Source of the DNA: Planctomycetaceae bacterium
GTDB lineage: Bacteria > Planctomycetota > Planctomycetia > Pirellulales > Thermoguttaceae
Direction of reading: 5' to 3'
Assembly (NCBI GenBank): GCA_031267635.1
Contig: JAIRYX010000142.1
Span: 1-15,425, forward strand
DNA length: 15,425 nucleotides
This document shows, one piece after another, positions 7,208 to 12,968 of this stretch. The translations under genes were made by a program, and so were the position numbers. The notes under the pieces were generated by a model. It ran no database searches. It worked only from the letters and a program-made list of their open reading frames with translations, and had not been told where the DNA came from. Every line of letters begins with the position of its first letter. Positions within the stretch are counted from its first letter, which is position 1.

Positions 7208-10150
7208 TCAAAACTTGACAAAAACCGGTTCGCCTTGTTTTGCGGGAAATTGTTTCGGTAAATCGAGCGTTGCGTTTTTGCCGGCGTCCCATTTGCCGCA
7301 AGGGAGAATTTCATATTGAAACGCCGCGTCGTTTTGGGTCGGATGAACGACGCAAAGCGTTCCTGCCGCCGGCATGTTGCTTTGCTCCGCGTCGGACGCG
7401 GGCTCGGCGGTTCCCGCGACCATTTCCCATCGGTCGTTTTTCTTCAAAAGATAACCAATCCATCGGTATTGCGGAAACGACACGTCCAACTGCTCGTTGA
7501 CGCGGCGATGGGCAGCTTGTATTTCTTCCGACGTTGGAAAAGACATGCGAGTTAATAGATTGCCGCATTTACGATGAAGCGGATCGCTGATGATTTTTTC
7601 GCCGTCCATCCAATTCGGCATGCCGTCAAAATCCGGCACGTCTTTCAAGTCGTCCGCGATTTTTTTGAATCGATCAGCAAAAACCGGATCGCATTTCGCA
7701 AAAGTTTCAATCATTCTTTTCAGCAGAACCGCCTTGAGAATCGGATCGATTCCATCCGCCTGATTCAGCGTTTGCACAATCCTATAACACGTGTCCGACC
7801 AATTTTCCGGCGTGATTTTTTCGAGAAGCCGAGTCGATTCTTGCGAGAATTTGTAGGGATTAACTTTCGGCAGGTTCTTAAAATACGACGGATCAAAACG
7901 TTTGGTCTTGGGAGCGGCTTTTATGTCTGTTATATAAGGATAAAAGGTGCGCGGCGGTTTCGGCTCCTCCGTGAGATAATACCACGCCCCCGTCGGCGAC
8001 TCGTTGACAATCGTCCACACTTCCCGTTGCGCAAGCTCGCGGAACGTTTTCAAAACCGTTTCGAGCGGCTTTTCGTCCGCCAACGGGTCGGCTGTGCGAT
8101 ACTTAGCCGTCTGAAGATAGGGCATGGCGTATTCTTTAAAATCAGGCGAAACGAAGCCGCGTATTTTTGCGAATTGCGTATCATAAAGCGCCGCCGCTTT
8201 TGCCGCGTCCGCCGCGTCTTTTTCCTGCGGCGCGTGAGAACGCACATTCGCCAGTAGTTGCCGAAACTCGTTCGCGTGCAGCAACGCTTTCCAGCCGTCC
8301 GCCGTTTGCGTCACAGCGAGAAAATCCGCCGATTCCGGCTGCCGCGGAGATTTCTCCGCATACGCTTTCAACGCTTGCACAAACTCTTGAGCGTCGCCGA
8401 TCTTTGCGGTTAATATTTGGAATTCGTCCCGCCGTTTTTGTTCCGCTTCCAAATTCTTTCTCGTTTGCGAGAAATCGGCGGCGGCTTTTTTCGCTCGCTG
8501 CATGTACGAGCCGGTAATTTCCGGCGTGCGTATCAACCGTTCAAAGTCATCGGCGATCTTTTGCAAATCGTTTTGCCAATCACGGAGCGATAGATTCGGA
8601 TCGTTCAACACGGTTGCCGTCCGCCGCGAAAGTTCCGTTAATTTCGTTTCAAACTCCGCGTCTTTTTTCTGCTGTTCATCGACAAGACGTTTTTCAAAAC
8701 GCGGACGAATCGACGCGAGCAATTCTTCTTCATCGTTTCGTTTTGCCGACTTTTCCGCTTGTTCAAACGCCGTCGCATCAAGCGTTGTTCCTTCGGCGGT
8801 CGATTTTTTTGCCGCTTCAAATCGTTCTAAAAATTGTTCATGGCGTTTTTTATCCGCGTCGATTTTTTCACGCAGTTTACCGTAAGATTCCGCAATCAGC
8901 GGACTTTGAAGTAACTTTTTATTTTTTGTTTCTAGTTCCTGCAAAAATTGTTCCGCGCCGTCGGGAGTTGCCGCGTTGAGAAATTGATTGATTGCGGAAA
9001 GCGTAACCGCTTGGCGATGGTTTTCGTTTTGGGCATGAAGAATCCAAACGGTCAACGCCAATACCGCAATTACGCCAACCGCAACTCCGGCAACTCGCAT
9101 GTGAAAACGCCGCTTGTTTTTACGTTTCTGATTTTGCCAAGCGTCGTCGTACAATTCTTCCAGGGCGGCGGGAATTTCCGCATCCGCTTCCTGCGCGGCA
9201 ATCGTCAGCGCGTTATGCAGTCGCAAAAGTTCATCCGCCGAAGTTTCCTGTTGCAATTCTTCTTTGAGTTCTTCCAACGCCGCGTTGTATTTTGCCGCAA
9301 TTTTCCGCCGTTTCTTTTCTTCGTCGAGCCACCGCACCGCCGGTTCCGCGCGGTCGGAAATCTCAATCGGCACCGCCATTCCCGACTCGCGAATCGTTTC
9401 CTGCAATTCGTTCAGAAGCGACAGACCGCGATCCGCGTTCTGATCGTCGTACGTCTGCAAAAGCTCTTCGACTAATTGTTTCAGCCGATGCGTTACCGAC
9501 TGAAAATACATTCCGCGAAACGCGACGCTCAATTTATCTTTGAGATCATTGGGAATCGGCACGCTCCATTGCTGCGACAGTTCTTTTTGCAGCGCCCGCA
9601 TCGCGTTCAGATTCCCGGACGCAACCGCTTCCTCCACTTCCGTATCCAGCGTCTTGAGTCGTTCCTGCTCGAAAAGTTCTTGGTCTTTGAGCCAACCGGT
9701 ATTCGTCGGGTCAATCGCCGTCATCGACCGTAACGCCATAAGCCGCTCTCCCAACGGCGCACGCTGAATCGCAAAAACGCGATATTTTTTGAGAAGCGGC
9801 TCTAACGACGCCGTCTGCGTATAAGCGTCGTCAAGTTGCCGCGCCAATTCACTCGGAAACGGCGGAAGTTGAAAGCCGAACGCATCCAACACTTGCCGCC
9901 ATTCCTCGCGCTCAGGGAAATCAAGCAGGTTATAAATGTCGAACAAATTCGGCTCGGTCTCCGCCAGCCGCACCGTTTCGGCGGCGTTTCCGGCATGAAG
10001 ATAAGAAACGCACGACTTGAGCCGTTGCGTCATCTTGTTACACGCGACGGCATACTCTCCGGCAAGCGAGCGGTAAAAATCGGGCGAAATGGATTCGTCC
10101 GTCGCAAACGTGCTGCGAATGTCGTCAATCAATGCTTGATAGTTGCGCAT
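7208..10150 (-). CDS. Large single-pass membrane protein with coiled coils, function unknown
   Basis: 980 residues; I do not recognise a named family. The N-terminal 350 residues are helical and charged, with no signal peptide, and end in a basic patch (QKRKNKRRFHMR, about 341-352). One clear transmembrane helix follows (about 353-371). By the positive-inside rule the N-terminal third is cytoplasmic and the remaining 600 residues lie outside the cytoplasmic membrane. Residues about 275-345 and 385-590 are rich in Glu, Lys, Ala and Gln and look like long coiled coils. The last 250 residues are less repetitive and include aromatic-rich segments (GAWYYLTEE; WIGYLLKKNDRWEM), suggesting one or two globular domains. 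The ATG at 10148-10150 has no Shine-Dalgarno sequence. Its 3' neighbour on the same strand is the sulfatase, but 567 bp of repeats separate them, so an operon is unlikely. A scaffold or envelope-spanning role is only a guess. Confidence 0.85.
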   Translation of the reverse strand: MRNYQALIDDIRSTFATDESISPDFYRSLAGEYAVACNKMTQRLKSCVSYLHAGNAAETVRLAETEPNLFDIYNLLDFPEREEWRQVLDAFGFQLPPFPSELARQLDDAYTQTASLEPLLKKYRVFAIQRAPLGERLMALRSMTAIDPTNTGWLKDQELFEQERLKTLDTEVEEAVASGNLNAMRALQKELSQQWSVPIPNDLKDKLSVAFRGMYFQSVTHRLKQLVEELLQTYDDQNADRGLSLLNELQETIRESGMAVPIEISDRAEPAVRWLDEEKKRRKIAAKYNAALEELKEELQQETSADELLRLHNALTIAAQEADAEIPAALEELYDDAWQNQKRKNKRRFHMRVAGVAVGVIAVLALTVWILHAQNENHRQAVTLSAINQFLNAATPDGAEQFLQELETKNKKLLQSPLIAESYGKLREKIDADKKRHEQFLERFEAAKKSTAEGTTLDATAFEQAEKSAKRNDEEELLASIRPRFEKRLVDEQQKKDAEFETKLTELSRRTATVLNDPNLSLRDWQNDLQKIADDFERLIRTPEITGSYMQRAKKAAADFSQTRKNLEAEQKRRDEFQILTAKIGDAQEFVQALKAYAEKSPRQPESADFLAVTQTADGWKALLHANEFRQLLANVRSHAPQEKDAADAAKAAALYDTQFAKIRGFVSPDFKEYAMPYLQTAKYRTADPLADEKPLETVLKTFRELAQREVWTIVNESPTGAWYYLTEEPKPPRTFYPYITDIKAAPKTKRFDPSYFKNLPKVNPYKFSQESTRLLEKITPENWSDTCYRIVQTLNQADGIDPILKAVLLKRMIETFAKCDPVFADRFKKIADDLKDVPDFDGMPNWMDGEKIISDPLHRKCGNLLTRMSFPTSEEIQAAHRRVNEQLDVSFPQYRWIGYLLKKNDRWEMVAGTAEPASDAEQSNMPAAGTLCVVHPTQNDAAFQYEILPCGKWDAGKNATLDLPKQFPAKQGEPVFVKF

Positions 10151-10364
10151 TAAGAAAGATAAAAGGTAAAAGGTATCGAAACATGAAAACTTTTAAAAGG
10201 AATTTGTCATTATTCAGTCGCAAAAGCCGCTGTTGCCCTTCCTTTTTTCATTGAAACTTGTTGCTTTAACATACTCTTTTTGATTTTACATCACCCGCAA
10301 TCAGATTCAAGCGGAAATATGTTTTTTGTTTCATTTTCCAACGGCAAAGGTTTGGAAAAATTTT

Positions 10365-10376
10365 TTTCACGTGAAA
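10365..10376. promoter_or_regulatory. Candidate operator palindrome
   Basis: TTTCACGTGAAA is a perfect 12-bp palindrome ending 8 bp before the -35 box of the plus-strand promoter. The flanks (GGAAAA on the left, TTTTCC on the right) are also complementary, but with asymmetric spacing. Its position suits an activator or repressor site; no regulator is identified. Confidence 0.35.
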
Positions 10377-10384
10377 TTTTCCTC

Positions 10385-10413
10385 TTGCGGGGATTTTTAA
10401 AACGAGATATAAT
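10385..10413 (+). promoter_or_regulatory. Sigma70-type promoter for the alpha-CTD-like gene
   Basis: TTGCGG (10385-10390) and a perfect TATAAT (10408-10413) are separated by 17 bp. Transcription would start near 10420 and give a leader of about 100 bases before the ATG at 10521. Confidence 0.65.
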
Positions 10414-10509
10414 CGTCTTAATCCGTGTATTTGGTGAATTTTGCGGATAAATTTGCCATGCGTCTGGGCAAAGTTTCTATTTTGGTTACAGCCATTTTAT
10501 CTTTTCTGT

Positions 10510-10514
10510 GGAGG
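10510..10514 (+). promoter_or_regulatory. Ribosome binding site deciding the alpha-CTD-like start
   Basis: GGAGG sits 6 bases before the ATG at 10521. It makes this start more likely than the longer open frame from 10425, whose extra hydrophobic N-terminus would cover the leader. Confidence 0.75.
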
Positions 10515-10520
10515 GAATTT

Positions 10521-10814
10521 ATGGGCACAAGGATTCCGATGAATAAACAAGATCTTATCGAAAAAGACCGCCAGCGAAAATTGAAATTGAATACGTCTGA
10601 AATCGGATTGTCTGTAAGAACAACAAATTGCCTTGAGGAACAAGGAATTTTTACCGTCGAAAATCTGCTTCACTGTTCGCCGGATGATTTGCTTAGTATT
10701 TCCAATTTTGGGGAAAAAACGCTCGAAGAAGTGTATCAATCGCTCGAAAATCTCGGTTTTTATCGTCGAACACAGCAACCGAAAAAGGCGATGATAGAGT
10801 TTTTTCAGTTGTAA
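10521..10814 (+). CDS. Free-standing RNA polymerase alpha C-terminal-domain-like protein
   Basis: 97 residues from the ATG with a strong ribosome binding site. Residues about 22-82 match the alpha-CTD helix-hairpin-helix fold: SEIGLSVRTTNCLEE (26-40) corresponds to the first DNA-contacting helix and NFGEKTLEEV (62-71) to the second. Positions equivalent to E. coli alpha Arg265, Asn268, Cys269, Gly296 and Lys298 are present as Arg33, Asn36, Cys37, Gly64 and Lys66, so the UP-element or minor-groove binding surface looks intact. There is no alpha N-terminal domain, so it cannot assemble as a normal alpha subunit. The short basic N-terminus (1-22) and C-terminal tail (81-97) have no recognised domain. 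It probably binds DNA or the transcription machinery as a small regulator; this is inference. It has its own promoter and converges on the TIGR03000 gene. Confidence 0.85.
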   Translation: MGTRIPMNKQDLIEKDRQRKLKLNTSEIGLSVRTTNCLEEQGIFTVENLLHCSPDDLLSISNFGEKTLEEVYQSLENLGFYRRTQQPKKAMIEFFQL

Positions 10815-10918
10815 CGCATGTCTGCTTATTTCACATTTTGGGAAAGGGAATAAATGCTGAACAAAATAGCAATACAAGATTGCTAAATACGCGGTAAAAC
10901 ACATAATCCGGGAATTTT

Positions 10919-10948
10919 CTTCATCCGCAGATGACACAGATCTTTTTT
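10919..10948. repeat. Short intergenic phrase resembling a widespread repeat
   Basis: TTCATCCGCAGATGACACAG (10920-10939) followed by ATC and a T-run resembles a short intergenic sequence that I have seen recur in planctomycete and other environmental genomes. Only one copy is in this window, so its repeat status is from memory and not shown here. Confidence 0.25.
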
Positions 10949-10974
10949 ATACCTTCTCACGGCGAGAAACTGTA

Positions 10975-11031
10975 ATTTTATTTCGTCGCCAAAACTCCAG
11001 GAATAATTAGGAGTTCAGCAACGAATAAAAT
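10975..11031. terminator. Possible bidirectional terminator between convergent genes
   Basis: An interrupted inverted repeat: ATTTTATTTCGT (10975-10986) pairs, with one bulge, with ACGAATAAAAT (11021-11031). Inside it AACTCC (10993-10998) pairs with GGAGTT (11010-11015). It lies between the plus-strand alpha-CTD-like gene and the minus-strand TIGR03000 gene, where a shared terminator would be expected. Its interruptions and lack of a GC-rich stem make this tentative. Confidence 0.3.
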
Positions 11032-11057
11032 GGCAATTTCTTACCATGGAATGTATG

Positions 11058-12341
11058 TCAATGGACAGGTCGCGCGGCAATATGCACGCTTTCGTCTGTT
11101 GGAACAAACCAGTCGTAAGCTACCGAGTTCAGTTGTCCGCCCACCAAAGAAATTCGACGGTTCTTTTCAATGAGTTGTCCGTTCACTTCTGCAACAACAT
11201 GAATATCATAATTGTATTGCTTCCCTGTGTCGAGATTATTCACGATGTAGGTTCTTTTCGTTCCTTGCATTTTCGTTTCATAACCGTTAATGTAAACTTG
11301 AGAATTTTCCGGCACAACCAGCGAAATTGAACCGGAATTAAGATCAAGCCGTAAAGGGTTGGCACGATTGGTCGATTCACCACGCGACGGTTGCAAATTA
11401 TTGTTATGCGGGATTCCCACCGGCATCGGCAAATGATTGGCGTCTGTTGTTGTACGGTTGAGCGGGTGTGATGTTGTTCCAGGTATAGTTGTTGGTTGTT
11501 CATTTGAAGGATTTTCAATTGGCAACTCCGGCACTGACGGATTGACCATATTCGGAAGGCTTTCGGGAACACCCGGCTGTTCGGCAGGTTGCGGTATTCC
11601 TCGATTGAAAAAAGAATTGTCCGTTTCCGGCGGCACACTCGAATTCGCTGCAGGTGGTGCTGTCGAGTAACCTTCGAAATCGCTGTGGAGACTCGTGTGC
11701 GGAATTGTTGTCGAGGGCGAATTAGTATATTCCGGTTGTATTGATTGATGTGTTTGGCTAAATGGAGAGCCGCCAATAGTTGACAGCGGACTTTGCCCTG
11801 ACATCGAGCGTTGAGGTTGAGTTGTCAACGGTTGCGCTGGAGTGGGCGACGCAAATGTCGGCTGCGGCGCAATCGTCGTTACTCGCCCGAACCCTGTAAC
11901 ACTTGGCGCACCAAAAGCTTGTGACATTGGCGGCTTGTAATATTCCATTCCTGCGATTCCGTCATGGCAACCGCAATCGCTTACCGTTTCGCCGCACGCA
12001 TTACAAATATCGTATGATGGAAAACACGGGGCAACCACCGAAACGTTGCAAGAGCATGGGTAATGCCGACAAAACGGACACAATAGAAAATGAGTCACTC
12101 GCGAAACATCGTTCGCCACACCGGCAAAGAATCCGCAAAAAGGTCGCCGCGCATAAAACGAATAACCACCTGAATAGGCAGGATAAGCAGGATAAGTCGC
12201 ATAGGGCATAACATATTCAGGAGATTCGTTCCACTCTCCAACCACCCATTGCGCAAATGCATCATTTCGCACCGACGCAACAAGGAACAACAGTAAAAAT
12301 AGCAATGAAACAACAATTTTTCCGACAAATTTTAATAGCAT
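11058..12341 (-). CDS. Secreted Cys-rich protein with C-terminal TIGR03000 (Planctomycetes) domain
   Basis: 427 residues. A signal peptide spans 1 to about 30 (basic start, Leu/Phe-rich core, cleavage after AFA). Next is a Tyr/Pro-rich segment (41-64) and a cysteine cluster (C69, C88, C91, C96, C98, C106, C113, C116, C123, C125) containing CPFC, CSC, CNAC and CGC, which could bind metal or form disulfides. Residues about 140-330 are a Pro/Ser/Thr/Asn-rich linker. Residues about 337-412 match the TIGR03000 domain: VPENSQVYINGYETK, then a GTKRTY strand, LDTGKQYNYDI, and a final RRISLVGGQLN. This domain is known almost only from Planctomycetes and has no established function. The ATG at 12341 is preceded by AGGAA with a 9-base spacer. 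It is divergent from the LysM/YkuD gene, with a MITE-like hairpin between. A role at the cell envelope is likely but inferred. Confidence 0.88.
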   Translation of the reverse strand: MLLKFVGKIVVSLLFLLLFLVASVRNDAFAQWVVGEWNESPEYVMPYATYPAYPAYSGGYSFYARRPFCGFFAGVANDVSRVTHFLLCPFCRHYPCSCNVSVVAPCFPSYDICNACGETVSDCGCHDGIAGMEYYKPPMSQAFGAPSVTGFGRVTTIAPQPTFASPTPAQPLTTQPQRSMSGQSPLSTIGGSPFSQTHQSIQPEYTNSPSTTIPHTSLHSDFEGYSTAPPAANSSVPPETDNSFFNRGIPQPAEQPGVPESLPNMVNPSVPELPIENPSNEQPTTIPGTTSHPLNRTTTDANHLPMPVGIPHNNNLQPSRGESTNRANPLRLDLNSGSISLVVPENSQVYINGYETKMQGTKRTYIVNNLDTGKQYNYDIHVVAEVNGQLIEKNRRISLVGGQLNSVAYDWFVPTDESVHIAARPVH

Positions 12342-12968
12342 CTTATTTTCTTCCTGAATTTTCTTAAATTGTTTTTAAAAGAATCATTATCCTTTAGGAT
12401 ACACTAAAAAGCGGACAAGTCGATAGTTTTTTTCGGAAATTTCCCGTTTTTTCGTAAGTTAATCCCTTCGGGCTTATAAGAACAAAAAACATGTTTTTTT
12501 TGAAAATTTGATTGCATGTTCTTTATTTTGCGTGATTGTGCTGTTCGGTGTAACTATTCAGTCGCCCAGCCAAATATACTAAAACTACTTTAAATTTATG
12601 TTTTCTCACAAAGACACTAAAAACACCGAGTGATTCTAAAAAATAAATTCTTTGTGCCTCCGTGCCGTTGTGAGAAAACATAAATTTAAAGTAGTTTTAG
12701 TATATTTGGCTGGGCGACTGAATAATACGAAGTTCCTCAATTCCCCTAATGTGAAAAATGTCAAATTTATTAGGTCTCTTACGTTGAAAAATGCCAAGTG
12801 AAATTGCGTAACTTTGTAATAGTTACTGTTCGGTTTACTTTATGAAATTTGCAATTCTATGGAATTTTCAAAATTTTTTCAAATTGCTCTAGTTTCGTTT
12901 TCAGAAATTTTATATTCTCCAACGAGTATCTTTCTCATCGAAGTAACGTTTTGACCTTGAGACCGAAT
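12342..12968. other. Divergent intergenic region with a MITE-like insertion
   Basis: 627 bp between two divergent genes for secreted or envelope proteins. Besides the 170-bp hairpin element it holds small inverted repeats TATCCT-TT-AGGATA (12388-12401) and GTAACT/AGTTAC (12808-12813 with 12821-12826). It also has two near-identical direct repeats TGAAAAATGYCAA (12752-12764, 12785-12797), and CTGTTCGGT occurs on both sides of the element (12541-12549, 12826-12834). The symmetric sites could be operators for the flanking genes. No gene or RNA is evident. Confidence 0.55.
12555..12724. mobile_element. MITE-like element with 57-bp perfect inverted repeats
   Basis: Bases 12555-12611 and 12668-12724 are perfect reverse complements over 57 bp, starting TATTCAGTCGCCCAGCC and ending with its complement. 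The 56-bp centre is itself partly complementary and built from 8-bp CACAAAGA-like periods, so the whole 170 bp can form one long hairpin. It codes for nothing. The outermost bases are TA on each side, which fits a TA target duplication as made by IS630/Tc1-mariner-type transposases, but the TA could equally be part of the inverted repeat. No matching transposase is in the window. Confidence 0.7.

Larger units (their letters stand above)
10151..10520. other. Divergent intergenic region with promoter of the alpha-CTD-like gene
   Basis: This 370-bp gap lies between the starts of the 980-residue protein gene (minus) and the alpha-CTD-like gene (plus). It contains a sigma70-type promoter (10385-10413), a 12-bp palindrome (10365-10376), and an 11-base match to the end of the MITE-like element (10211-10221). 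The transcribed leader of about 100 bases before the plus-strand ATG has no riboswitch I recognise. No promoter for the minus-strand gene was evident. Confidence 0.6.

Noticed and set aside
7574..8257. Plus-strand open frame opposite the 980-residue protein gene
   Set aside because: Arg/Phe-rich antisense translation typical of a shadow; no start signal.
10425..10520. Hydrophobic N-terminal extension of the alpha-CTD-like protein
   Set aside because: It begins near the inferred transcription start without a ribosome binding site, while ATG 10521 has a strong one.
12849..12968. Forty-residue N-terminal extension of the LysM/YkuD protein
   Set aside because: It starts at a TTG and would bury the clear membrane anchor that begins at the ATG 12969.
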